A stretch of 64,000 nt of DNA from an uncultured Lachnospiraceae bacterium (GCA_934371475.1 CAKRNX010000001.1:43757-107756), one strand, 5' to 3'; positions 43,197-51,232 are shown, numbered from the stretch's first letter. Made by a program: numbers and translations. The notes: generated by a model not told the origin, from the letters alone.

Positions 43197-44132
43197 TCAT
43201 AATTTCCGGTCAAATACTCCCATGGAAAGATACCTTTCTCCGCCGTCCGGCATCAGCACCACGATTGTTTTTCCTGCGTATTCCGGACTGGCAGCCAGCA
43301 CTTTCACCGCATACAGCGCCGCGCCGGAAGAGATACCGCACAGCACGCCCTCTGTTTTTACCAGATCCCTGCATGTCTGATACGCATCTTCATCACTCAC
43401 CGCAATAATCTCATCATAAATATCCATATCCAGCGTATCCGGAACAAATCCCGCTCCGATACCCTGAATCTTATGACTGCCAGGCAGTCCGTCTGACAGG
43501 ACAGGGGATCCCGCCGGTTCCACTGCCACAATTCTGACAGCCGGATTCTTCTCTTTCAGGTATTTTCCGACTCCGGTGATTGTGCCTCCGGTACCTACCC
43601 CGGCCACAAATACATCCACATTTCCCTCCGTATCCTGCCAGATTTCCGGTCCTGTCGTATCATAATGTGCCTGCGGATTATATGGATTGCTGAACTGGCT
43701 GGGCACAAAGCCTCCCATTTCTTCTGCCAGCTCATTCGCTTTTTTTATCGCACCTTTTGTTCCCTTGGCAGCAGGAGTCAGCACCAGTTCTGCACCATAT
43801 GCAGACAAGAGCATCCGCCTTTCCATGCTCATCGTTTCCGGCATCGTAATGATCAGGCGGTATCCCCGCTCAGCAGCCACACAGGCCAGACCAATCCCCG
43901 TATTGCCGGAAGTCGGCTCAATGATCACATCACCTTTTTGCAGAATCCCCGCTTTTTCTGCTTCGTCGATCATTCGCACCGCCACACGGTCTTTTACTGA
44001 CCCTGCCGGGTTCATGTATTCCAGCTTCGCCAGGATCCTCGATCTGCAGCCTTTCGCTGCCGCATATTCACGCAGTTCCAGCAGCGGAGTTGCTCCAACC
44101 ATATCTGTGATTTTCCAATAGATCTTCGCCAT
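43197..44132 (-). CDS. cysK: Cysteine synthase (O-acetylserine sulfhydrylase)
   Basis: 311 residues. PLP-binding Lys47 in '[15 protein letters not shown]', '[20 protein letters not shown]' and '[20 protein letters not shown]' identify CysK/CysM. Makes cysteine from O-acetylserine and sulfide; CysM-type relatives accept sulfur from a carrier-protein thiocarboxylate. Last gene after the carrier module and regulator, so either sulfur donor is plausible here. Confidence 0.92.
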   Translation of the reverse strand: MAKIYWKITDMVGATPLLELREYAAAKGCRSRILAKLEYMNPAGSVKDRVAVRMIDEAEKAGILQKGDVIIEPTSGNTGIGLACVAAERGYRLIITMPETMSMERRMLLSAYGAELVLTPAAKGTKGAIKKANELAEEMGGFVPSQFSNPYNPQAHYDTTGPEIWQDTEGNVDVFVAGVGTGGTITGVGKYLKEKNPAVRIVAVEPAGSPVLSDGLPGSHKIQGIGAGFVPDTLDMDIYDEIIAVSDEDAYQTCRDLVKTEGVLCGISSGAALYAVKVLAASPEYAGKTIVVLMPDGGERYLSMGVFDRKL

Positions 44133-44166
44133 ATTTTATACTTCCTCTCTTTGTTTGCCCCTCCAG

Positions 44167-45204
44167 TTAAATCTGGAACTCGTACGCTTCGGGGATCCGG
44201 TACTGAGACGGCGTTACGCCGTACTTTGCCTTAAACCGTTTCAGAAAATATCCCATATCTTTATAGTCCAGCGCTCCTGCGATATCAATCACTTTCATTT
44301 TCGTGTGCTTCAGCAGGTAGGCCGCCCTCTTGAGCTTGACCATATTGACATAATCCACAAAATTAACCCGTATCTGTGCGGCAAATACTGTGCTCAGATA
44401 AGAACGGTTGATATACAGCTCCTCGGAAATCGTCTTCTGTTTCAGATCGCCTTCCGGTCTGTTCAGTATGTACAGCAGGATCTGATCCAGCCCTTCTCCG
44501 TGCGTCGGATACAGCTCGGCAAATTCGAGAAAGAACGAATAAAAATCTTCCATGCTCTTCTGGACCAATTCATCATAATCCGGATCTTCTCCTCCTTGGG
44601 GGAACAGATCCTCCGCAAGGAAATAAAACTTCAGCCAGTCATACCGTTCAAACAGCTCCGCCGCCACGCTGTCCATAATCTGCTTGAGATAGGCAAACGC
44701 TTCCGACAGATCCTTATATTCCGTCAGAACCGTATAAAGCAGTTCATCCAGATACTCCTTAATCGTATGATCCACATGATCAAAATAATTGACCAGTTCT
44801 TCTTTCCTGCAGATTTCCGCCGCTATTTTTCCATGCTCCGCATTTTCAATTTTACTGAACAGAGAAATAAACTGGCTGATCTCAAACGGCATGGCCAGAT
44901 AATCATCCACTCCCATCAGAAAACTTTTCCGGACTGTCTTAAAGTCCGGGTTCTGACAGACCATCGCCACCGCTTTGCAGAGCTTTTCTTTTTTGATCGT
45001 CTGCAGAAGCGTCAGCGCATGATGTTCCGGCGCAGCTTCCAGCAGCACCAGATGACACCTTGCCTGCTTTAATTTATCAATCAGTCCCTCAAAATCAGAA
45101 GTGACTTCACAGATTTCGAATCCCGTTGATTCGCCCCAGATCCGGAGCTTTTTTATTTCCTGCAGGATCGTCCTGTTCTGCACAGCAAGCAGCACTGTAT
45201 ACAT
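44167..45204 (-). CDS. AraC-type regulator with degenerate receiver domain
   Basis: 345 residues, RBS GAGGAGAGG. The C-terminal 100 residues are a double-HTH AraC domain ('ISEELYINRSYLSTVFAAQI', 'VIDIAGALDYKDMGYFLKRF', 'KYGVTPSQYR'). The N-terminal 120 residues have receiver-like spacing but lack the key acids: the start reads TVLLAVQN instead of a DD pair, the phosphorylation position reads LVLLEAAPE (Glu for Asp), and the late Lys-Pro is AMPFE. Probably phosphorylation-independent. Located within the sulfur operon between the JAMM protease and cysK genes, so likely its local regulator. Confidence 0.82.
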   Translation of the reverse strand: MYTVLLAVQNRTILQEIKKLRIWGESTGFEICEVTSDFEGLIDKLKQARCHLVLLEAAPEHHALTLLQTIKKEKLCKAVAMVCQNPDFKTVRKSFLMGVDDYLAMPFEISQFISLFSKIENAEHGKIAAEICRKEELVNYFDHVDHTIKEYLDELLYTVLTEYKDLSEAFAYLKQIMDSVAAELFERYDWLKFYFLAEDLFPQGGEDPDYDELVQKSMEDFYSFFLEFAELYPTHGEGLDQILLYILNRPEGDLKQKTISEELYINRSYLSTVFAAQIRVNFVDYVNMVKLKRAAYLLKHTKMKVIDIAGALDYKDMGYFLKRFKAKYGVTPSQYRIPEAYEFQI

Positions 45205-45320
45205 GCGTCACCTCTCCTCTACCGTTTATTTTGACATGTTCTTCTTTGATCTGCACTCCGCTTCGGTCGGCGCAAACCCACTGCTCCCGAGAGTCATCCC
45301 ACTTCTGACATCACAGGCCT

Positions 45321-45749
45321 TTATTCACAAATGTCCAGATTTTCCTTCTCTGACTCGCCATTCTCCACATGGAACGAATGCAATACCGGCTCTTCCTCCA
45401 TCAGAGACAGAATCAGATAGCTCGCCTTTGAGTCATAGGCAAGCCTCTTGTCTTCCTCTGACGGCCGGGAAGGCGATTCCGGATGGGAATGCCAGTTTCC
45501 CAGCGGAGTCAGTCCTGCTGCTCTCATGTCTTTGACCGCCGCCAACTGTTCCTTTGGATCCAGGGAGAAATGTTCATTTGACGCATCTGTGTTCGTCAGA
45601 TAATAGACTTTCTCAATGACTCTCTCATCTTCCTGATCATATCCCGCAATCAGTCCGCAGGCCTCATTGGGCAGCTGCTTTCTGGCATGCGCAATCATCG
45701 CTTCCACATCCTGTTTTCTGATGATCACTTTTTTTATCATATTCATCAC
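45321..45749 (-). CDS. JAMM/Mec-type metalloprotease
   Basis: 142 residues. JAMM zinc motif: Glu29 (PNEACGLI), His87-x-His89 in 'GNWHSHPESPSRPS' and Asp100 ten residues after His89. Bacterial stand-alone JAMM proteins next to sulfur-carrier genes cleave after the carrier's C-terminal Gly (Mec+ of the CysO pathway, HcyD of the Wolinella homocysteine pathway). Start ATGATG overlaps the moeB-like stop (ATGA). The likely substrate is the ThiS-like protein encoded two genes upstream, which ends GGGC. Confidence 0.88.
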   Translation of the reverse strand: MMNMIKKVIIRKQDVEAMIAHARKQLPNEACGLIAGYDQEDERVIEKVYYLTNTDASNEHFSLDPKEQLAAVKDMRAAGLTPLGNWHSHPESPSRPSEEDKRLAYDSKASYLILSLMEEEPVLHSFHVENGESEKENLDICE

Positions 45750-46552
45750 TTATCTTCACATACATTCAGTTCATAGTCAATAGGTTCCTTGATGGTGGGA
45801 TGATCTCCACATACCGCGCAGCTGTGGGTATCGGAAGGCAGCTTGATCTTGCGAAATTCCATCTTCAGTGCATCATAGGTCAGAAGATATCCTGTCAGAA
45901 GCTCTCCTTTTCCGATGATATATTTGATCGCTTCCATCGCCTGCAGACTGCCGATCACGCCGCCCATCGCACCGATCACACCGGCCTGTTTGCAGGTCGG
46001 CACCGCATCCTTTGGCGGCGGATTTTTAAATACACAGCGATAACAGGGACCTTCTCCCGGCACATACGTCATCAGCTGTCCCTTAAAACGGATAATTCCC
46101 GCATGGGAAAACGGCTTTTTCTCAATGACACAGGCATCATTGATCAGAAATTTTGCCGGGAAATTATCAGTTCCGTCAATGATAAAATCATAGTTCCGGA
46201 TCAGTTCACGGATATTGGAGGCATCCACAAACATATGATATGTATTGACCTTCACATCCGGATTCATGCGCTCCATCGTCTCTCTGGCTGAGATTACTTT
46301 CGGCTTGCCGACGTCCTCCGTTCCGTGAATAATCTGCCTCTGCAAGTTGGAGAGATCCACATCGTCCGCATCGACAATGCCGATTGTGCCCACACCTGCC
46401 GCTGCCAGGTACATAGCCGCGGGAGCACCGAGTCCTCCCGCTCCGATGATCAGTACTTTGGCGTTCAGCAGCTTTTTCTGTCCCTTCGCCCCTACCTCTT
46501 TCAGGATAATGTGGCGGGAATACCGTTCAATCTGTGCATCTGTCAGAGCCAT
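45746..46552 (-). CDS. MoeB/ThiF/HcyF-type E1-like adenylyltransferase
   Basis: 268 residues: ATP motif 'VLIIGAGGLGAPAAMYLAAA' (GAGGLG 37-42), 'IVDADDVDLSNLQRQIIH', 'DGTDNFPAKFLIND', zinc Cys pairs CYRC and CAVC. Adenylates the C-terminal glycine of a small carrier protein so that sulfide or a persulfide can form a thiocarboxylate. Its ATG follows the carrier gene's stop directly, and the carrier's Gly-Gly-Gly codons (GGAGGTGG) double as its ribosome-binding site. Confidence 0.9.
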   Translation of the reverse strand: MALTDAQIERYSRHIILKEVGAKGQKKLLNAKVLIIGAGGLGAPAAMYLAAAGVGTIGIVDADDVDLSNLQRQIIHGTEDVGKPKVISARETMERMNPDVKVNTYHMFVDASNIRELIRNYDFIIDGTDNFPAKFLINDACVIEKKPFSHAGIIRFKGQLMTYVPGEGPCYRCVFKNPPPKDAVPTCKQAGVIGAMGGVIGSLQAMEAIKYIIGKGELLTGYLLTYDALKMEFRKIKLPSDTHSCAVCGDHPTIKEPIDYELNVCEDK

Positions 46553-46759
46553 TTAGCATCCACCTCCCATAAAGTAAAGAAACTCTACATTATCTCCATC
46601 CTTTAATACAGTCTCAGCTTTTTTGTCTGCCTCAATGAACTCATCATTCACAGAAACAGTCACATAATCCGGCATCTCCACCTGCTCCAGCTCGATCAGC
46701 TCCGGCAGTGTGAGCCCTTCTTTTACTTCTTTTTTATTTCCCGCAACCGTAATATGCAT
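46553..46759 (-). CDS. ThiS-like sulfur-carrier protein ending GGGC
   Basis: 68 residues from the ATG at 46759 (RBS GAGGAG). Beta-grasp pattern 'MHITVAGNKKEVKEGLTLPE' with the usual 'VTVSVNDEFI' and 'LKDGDNVEFLYFMGGG'. ThiS/MoaD-type carriers end in Gly-Gly; this one ends Gly-Gly-Gly-Cys, so one or more residues must be removed before activation. The JAMM protease encoded downstream is the obvious processing enzyme. The arrangement carrier-E1-JAMM together with sulfite reductase and MetY matches the protein-thiocarboxylate homocysteine route described in Wolinella succinogenes (HcyS/HcyF/HcyD). Confidence 0.85.
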   Translation of the reverse strand: MHITVAGNKKEVKEGLTLPELIELEQVEMPDYVTVSVNDEFIEADKKAETVLKDGDNVEFLYFMGGGC

Positions 46760-46846
46760 ATATAAACTCCTCTTCTTTCTTACTGTTTTCCGTTTTTCTT
46801 CCACTTTCCACAACTTTCATTCCATGCGAGCAGGCTATGCTAACAG

Positions 46847-46892
46847 CAAGGTGCGCGTCATGCATTTGCATGACATAGTTCTTCTGCGCACC
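46847..46892. repeat. Family B repeat, right half
   Basis: AGGTGCGCGTCATGCATTTG then CATAGTTCTTCTGCGCACCT; interrupts the sulfur operon between the carrier and thioredoxin genes. Confidence 0.6.
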
Positions 46893-46973
46893 TTATGCAA
46901 TCCGCTTTGCTACTTGTTCATAACCGAATAACTGCTCCGCAGTTTATCAGAAGGAGCTTGCACTCCTCCTGAC

Positions 46974-47050
46974 CAAAGTGTGCTTCGCACACCCCGCGAG
47001 CCACTGCCTATTGCTTTTCGCAATTGAAGCAGGGGACTTACTTGCTTCGG
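46974..47050. repeat. Family C repeat, truncated
   Basis: AAAGTGTGCTTCGCACACCC then GCGAGCCACTGCCTATTGC and GCAATTGAAGCAGGGGAC; the latter block also occurs at 42999-43035. It ends at the stop of the thioredoxin gene. Confidence 0.6.
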
Positions 47051-47365
47051 TTAAAATTTCTTCAGCCACCCCGTCAGTTCCTGCGGTTTCTGCGCTCCCG
47101 TCCGGCGATCTTTCTCTTCACCGCCGGCAAATACAACCAGTGTGGGCAGCGCCATGATTTCATACTGTTCTGCCAGTTCTTCCTCATAAACTGTATTTAC
47201 TTTGTAAAAATCAACGCTGCCTTTCAGCGCCTCCTCCGTCTGAGCCAGCGCCGGCGACAGCTTCTTGCAGGCCATGCAGGAGTCCGAATAAAAATCTACC
47301 ACCACCGGCCGTCCGCTTCGCAGCACTTTTTCCTCAAACGCATCTTTTCCAATCCGCTCTGCCAT
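47051..47365 (-). CDS. Thioredoxin-like protein with CMAC active site
   Basis: 104 residues of thioredoxin fold: 'RPVVVDFYSDSC', active site Cys30-Met-Ala-Cys33 and cis-Pro segment 'MALPTLVVFAGG'. The usual WCGPC is replaced by SCMAC, which should alter redox potential and partners. Start overlaps the TusA-like stop (TAATG). Probably a dedicated electron or sulfur donor for the neighbouring sulfite reductase or carrier system, recycled by the thioredoxin reductase encoded at 49861. Confidence 0.88.
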   Translation of the reverse strand: MAERIGKDAFEEKVLRSGRPVVVDFYSDSCMACKKLSPALAQTEEALKGSVDFYKVNTVYEEELAEQYEIMALPTLVVFAGGEEKDRRTGAQKPQELTGWLKKF

Positions 47366-47613
47366 TATGCTTCCTCCACTTTTCTCACATAAAGCGTATA
47401 GGTTCCATCTTCATTATCGACCAGTTTCAGAATTTTATGCCCTTCTTCCTTCATGCTTCTCGGAACATTCTGCACGGGTTCTCCGTCGTTCATCCGGATC
47501 GCCAGCACCTCGCCGTCTTCCAGCTCGTCCATGCTCACCTTCGCCTTTACAAAAGTCATCGGGCAGACCTTGTCTGTGATATCCACCTGCTCGTCAAATT
47601 TCAATTCATCCAT
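47365..47613 (-). CDS. TusA-like sulfur-transfer protein
   Basis: 82 residues. Conserved 'DITDKVCPMTFVKAKVSMDE' with Cys17-Pro18 is the TusA signature (CPxP, here CPMT). TusA-like proteins carry a persulfide on this Cys. The start overlaps the sulfite reductase stop by eight bases and its stop overlaps the thioredoxin start, so the three are translationally coupled. Likely relays sulfur between sulfite reductase and the carrier protein (inference). Confidence 0.87.
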   Translation of the reverse strand: MDELKFDEQVDITDKVCPMTFVKAKVSMDELEDGEVLAIRMNDGEPVQNVPRSMKEEGHKILKLVDNEDGTYTLYVRKVEEA

Positions 47614-48475
47614 TGTACGCCTCCGTAATTACTTTTCTGAACTCTTCCTCGCCGATCCTCTGCAGCATCAGACGGAAGCGCTCTCCTGCTTTTGCGTGTT
47701 CCTCAAAATATCCAATGGCTGCGTCTGCCACCCGGAACAGTGTCTCTTTGTCCTTAATAATCGGGAGCAGCGTCTCACCCCGGTAAATCTTATTTCCGAA
47801 CAGGCCGCCAAAAGAAACCAGATAGCCGCTCTCCCCCTCCCACGCATCGGTCGGACAGGACTTGACGCAGCGCCCGCAGTGATTGCATTTTTCACGGTCA
47901 ATGACAACTTTTCCGTCCTCCATGCGCAGGGCACTCTCGCGGCAGGCTTTCACGCAGACACCGCACTGGATGCAGTCTTCTTCTTTATAATTTACAATCA
48001 TGCCGCCCTTGATACCCAGATCATTTTCCTCTGCTTTCAGACAGTTATTCTGACATCCGGTCACACCGAATTTAAATTTGTGCGGCAGCTCTCTGCCAAA
48101 GTAGTGCGCATCCAGCTCTTTCGCCAGTTCATATGTATCAATACAGCCACTCGGACAGACCGCCGCACCCTGGCACGCCGTCACTGTCCGGACTCTCGGT
48201 CCGCATACGCCGGGCTTCACACCGCCTGACGCCAGCTTTGCTTTTACCTCTTCAATATCTTCAAAACGGATAAACGGAATCTCAATTCCCTGCCTGGATG
48301 TCATATGTACATATCCTTTTCCGTACTCATCGGCCACTTCCGATACAACACGGATATTTTCCGCAGTAAGGTTTCCGCCTACCACCTGGAGACGGAGAGA
48401 AAAATAGCCCTTCTGCTTCTGTCTCATAAATCCGCCCTTTTTCAGTGATGCATAATCCGGTTTTTTCTCTGCCAT
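47606..48475 (-). CDS. Short siroheme sulfite reductase with ferredoxin domain
   Basis: 289 residues, much shorter than CysI. Siroheme/[4Fe-4S] cysteines: 'TACQGAAVCPSGC' (Cys101, Cys107) and 'FGVTGCQNNCLKAEENDLGI' (Cys141, Cys145). Two ferredoxin clusters follow, 'CIQCGVCVKACRE' and 'CNHCGRCVKSCPTD'. Same architecture as the small anaerobic sulfite reductases of Clostridia and archaea (AsrC/Fsr-C-like). Reduces sulfite to sulfide in the cytoplasm and feeds MetY or the carrier. Confidence 0.9.
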   Translation of the reverse strand: MAEKKPDYASLKKGGFMRQKQKGYFSLRLQVVGGNLTAENIRVVSEVADEYGKGYVHMTSRQGIEIPFIRFEDIEEVKAKLASGGVKPGVCGPRVRTVTACQGAAVCPSGCIDTYELAKELDAHYFGRELPHKFKFGVTGCQNNCLKAEENDLGIKGGMIVNYKEEDCIQCGVCVKACRESALRMEDGKVVIDREKCNHCGRCVKSCPTDAWEGESGYLVSFGGLFGNKIYRGETLLPIIKDKETLFRVADAAIGYFEEHAKAGERFRLMLQRIGEEEFRKVITEAYNG

Positions 48476-48498
48476 GGTTCTTCTTTCTCCTTTGCTTT

Positions 48499-49737
48499 TT
48501 ATTCTTCTTCCATATGTTCAATCGCCTGTCTGAAATCATCGATCAGATCTTCCAGATCTTCAATTCCTACGCTGACGCGAATCAGATCCTCGTAAACTCC
48601 TGCCTCTTCTTTCTGCTGCTGCGTGCTGTGAAGACTGATCGTGGAAGAAGGATGGATCACCAGAGTTTTGGTATCCCCGATATTGGAAACCTTCAGCGCA
48701 ATCTTCAGATGATTGATCAGCGCAAATGCTTTTTCTTTGCTTCCTGCCCGAAGAGTGAAAATCGCTCCGTATCCGTTTTCCAGCTCTCCCTTCGCCGTTT
48801 CATGCCACGGGCTGCTCTCCAGCCCCGGGAAATTGACCGTCAGCTGCGGATACGTTTTCTGGATCCAGGAGGCCAGCCCCAGCGCATTGCTGCACTGCCG
48901 CTCCATGCGCAGCCCCAGTGTCTCCAGTCCCATCAGATTTAAAAATGCATTCTGCGGTGAGAGACAGGCTCCAAAATTTCTAAACACGGTTGCCCTCATT
49001 CTCGCGACATACGCCATCGGGCCATATTTCAGATATTCTCCCAGTACCGGATATTTTTCCCGGCTCCATTTAAAATGGCCGCCGTCTGTCAGAATACCGC
49101 TGATCGCGCTGCTATTTCCGTTGATATATTTTGAGGAGGAATTGACCACAATGTCTGCCCCATGCTCCAGCGGGCGGATCAGATATGAAGTCGCCGTTGT
49201 GTTATCGATAATCAACGGCAGGCCATGGCTGTGTGCCAGATCTGCCAGCTTTCTGATATCCGTCACATCAAGCCCCGGATTGCCGATTGTCTCTGCAAAG
49301 ATCAGCTTTGTGTGCGGATTGATTGCTGTTTCATACGCCTCCCAGTTATTATTTTCCACGAAGGTCGTCCGGATCCCGAATGCCTCCAGATCCCGGAAAA
49401 GATCAATTGTCCCGCCGTAAAGGCTTGCGCTCGTGACAATCTCATCCCCGGTCTGAAGAATATTCAGGAATGCATTCGTAATCGCCGCCATACCAGATGC
49501 ACAGGCGACGGACGCAAGTCCGCCCTCAAGTTTTGTGATCCTGGTCTCAAACGCTGTCACCGTGGGATTGGCCACCCTCGTATAACAGTATCCCGGCGCT
49601 TTATTGTCAAAGATCCCGGCCAGGTTTTCCGCACTTTTCTGTTCAAATGCACTGGACTGGTAGACCGGCGGCAACGTAGCTCCGTATGTCTCCAGCTCTT
49701 TTTTCCCTGCATGAAGGACTGCTGTCTGAAATTTCAT
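48499..49737 (-). CDS. metY: O-acetylhomoserine sulfhydrylase
   Basis: 412 residues from the ATG at 49737 (RBS GAAGAGGTG). Cys/Met-metabolism PLP enzyme: 'AVLHAGKKELETYGATLPPV', 'YTRVANPTVTAFETRI', 'GMAAITNAFLNILQTGDEIV' and the PLP Lys in 'VNSSSKYINGNSSAISG'. Makes homocysteine from O-acetylhomoserine and sulfide or a carrier thiocarboxylate. Position in front of sulfite reductase, TusA and carrier genes favours methionine-sulfur assimilation. Confidence 0.92.
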   Translation of the reverse strand: MKFQTAVLHAGKKELETYGATLPPVYQSSAFEQKSAENLAGIFDNKAPGYCYTRVANPTVTAFETRITKLEGGLASVACASGMAAITNAFLNILQTGDEIVTSASLYGGTIDLFRDLEAFGIRTTFVENNNWEAYETAINPHTKLIFAETIGNPGLDVTDIRKLADLAHSHGLPLIIDNTTATSYLIRPLEHGADIVVNSSSKYINGNSSAISGILTDGGHFKWSREKYPVLGEYLKYGPMAYVARMRATVFRNFGACLSPQNAFLNLMGLETLGLRMERQCSNALGLASWIQKTYPQLTVNFPGLESSPWHETAKGELENGYGAIFTLRAGSKEKAFALINHLKIALKVSNIGDTKTLVIHPSSTISLHSTQQQKEEAGVYEDLIRVSVGIEDLEDLIDDFRQAIEHMEEE

Positions 49738-49860
49738 CTTGTCACCTCTTCTGTATTTTCTTCTGTATTTATGATTACCATACTCAAATTTCTTTCCCAC
49801 CTGCACTTGCAGGATCGCAGAGAAAAACTGAGAAGGCCTGTGGAAGCTAAAACAGGCAGA

Positions 49861-50781
49861 TTATTCCTTTTTCACCTGTAATCTTATATATTGAATCGCA
49901 GATGATGCCGCATTTGCCCCGTCCGACGCTGCTGTGATAATCTGCCGCAGTTTTTTTGTTCTCACATCTCCTGCCACAAACAGTCCGGTCGCTGTCGTGA
50001 TGCCGTCTTCACCTGCCACAACATACCCTTTTTCATCTCTGTCCACATAATCGCGGATGAGATCTGAGGCCGGTACAGAACCGACCGCCACAAACAGTCC
50101 GCTCACGTTTAATGTCCTGCCGTCAGCCAGCCGGATCCCTTCCAGCTTTTTCTCTCCGTACACTTCCTGCAAAGAAGCATTCAGCAGGAACTCCACATTC
50201 TCTTTCTGTCTCAGCCGTTCCACCGCGGCCAGATTACCTCGGAATGTTTCCCGTCTGTGGATCAGATAAACTTTCCTGCATAAGTCTGAAAGATACAGGG
50301 CATCGTCCAACGCCGTATCGCCTCCTCCGACTACTGCGGCATCTTTTCCTTTATACAGAGAGCCATCACAGTAAGCACAGTAGGAAACGCCCCTGCCCCG
50401 GTACGTCTCTTCTCCGGGAATGCCAAGCTCTCCCGGAACTGTTCCGGCCGCATAGATCAGCACCTCTGTCTTCAGGATGTCTCCGGATGAGAGATGTACC
50501 TGCCAGCCGCTTTCTGAACATCCTCCGGTAATCTCCACGACTTCCTCTTCCAGGATCGGCACACCTGCAGATATCGCATGCTCCCGGAACCTCTCTCCCA
50601 GCTCTTCCCCGGAGAGCGCCGGAATGCCAAGATAATTTTCTACCCGGACACTCCCCGCCATCTGACCGTATCCCTCATATTCTTTTTCAATGACAGCCAC
50701 TTGTTTCCCGGCTCTCTTCAGATACAGAGCCGCATTCAGTCCCGCCGGACCGCTGCCGATTACAATTGCTTCATATTCCAT
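49861..50781 (-). CDS. trxB: Thioredoxin reductase family protein
   Basis: 306 residues. FAD motif 'AIVIGSGPAGLNAALYLKRA', redox-active 'SYCAYCDGSLYKG' (CxxC), NADPH motif 'AAVVGGGDTALDDALYLSDL', and 'GLFVAGDVRTKKLRQIITAA'. Reduces thioredoxins; here most likely the CMAC thioredoxin of the same operon. RBS GGAGAG lies between it and a 50-residue Cys-rich ORF ten bases upstream. Confidence 0.9.
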   Translation of the reverse strand: MEYEAIVIGSGPAGLNAALYLKRAGKQVAVIEKEYEGYGQMAGSVRVENYLGIPALSGEELGERFREHAISAGVPILEEEVVEITGGCSESGWQVHLSSGDILKTEVLIYAAGTVPGELGIPGEETYRGRGVSYCAYCDGSLYKGKDAAVVGGGDTALDDALYLSDLCRKVYLIHRRETFRGNLAAVERLRQKENVEFLLNASLQEVYGEKKLEGIRLADGRTLNVSGLFVAVGSVPASDLIRDYVDRDEKGYVVAGEDGITTATGLFVAGDVRTKKLRQIITAASDGANAASSAIQYIRLQVKKE

Positions 50782-50791
50782 CCGTGCTCTC

Positions 50792-50944
50792 CTATTCTTT
50801 ACAGCATCCCGCGCCGCTGCTCACTGATACTTCCGTGATATGTCTCAGAGTCTTTCCCTCACTGCTTTGCAGGTTTTCACAGCGGCAGACCTTTTTGATA
50901 CTGTAATTTTTTCTATCATAGCTTTTCTTATTCTTTTTGCCCAT
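50792..50944 (-). CDS. Small Cys-rich protein at head of sulfur operon
   Basis: 50 residues from the ATG at 50944, with AGGGAAC about ten bases upstream; a longer frame to 51088 would run into repeat sequence. Very basic N-terminus (GKKNKKSYDRKNYSIKK), then VCRCEN and a terminal SSGAGCCKE. The CxC and CC motifs could bind metal or carry sulfur. It ends ten bases before trxB. No family recognised; coding is plausible but unproven. Confidence 0.5.
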   Translation of the reverse strand: MGKKNKKSYDRKNYSIKKVCRCENLQSSEGKTLRHITEVSVSSGAGCCKE

Positions 50945-51003
50945 ATGACTATTGTTCCCTATCTTCGAAAACATATCGAATTTTGTTAGTAATTTTCCTA
51001 TAC

Positions 51004-51170
51004 CGATTACAGTGTCCCAAGGTCTAACCCCACCTGTGCCTGCACGATGGTAGGGGAAAGACCCTGGGACACGCCCCCATATGAGCATAAAAGTGGAGCG
51101 TAAGCTTCACGATATGCGAATATAGGGGGAGGGATTGTGGGAGTGCAAAGCACGGAACAATCCGTGTAAT
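51004..51170. repeat. Family D repeat containing two large hairpins
   Basis: Begins GATTACAGTGTCCC and ends near CCGTGTAATCTG, so its ends match the family D copies at 33211 and 43129. Extra sequence lies inside. A first hairpin spans 51011-51073 (GTGTCCCAAGGTCT against AGACCCTGGGACAC, one mismatch). A second spans about 51073-51132 (CCCCCATAT against ATATAGGGGG, inner GTGGAGC/GCTTCAC). It lies upstream of the trxB-metY operon and may be leader RNA or an inserted element. Confidence 0.55.
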
Positions 51171-51198
51171 CTGTGCGCATCCCGCCGTAGGCTTTTTA

Positions 51199-51225
51199 TT
51201 TCACAGAACGCAATTTCCTGTGAAA
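51199..51225. repeat. TTTCACAGGA-type palindrome
   Basis: TTTCACAGAACGCAATTTCC then TGTGAAA; same element as at 19278, 19483, 42886, 60512 and 62987, again preceded by a GGCTTTTTA block. Confidence 0.7.
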
Positions 51226-51232
51226 TAAAAAA

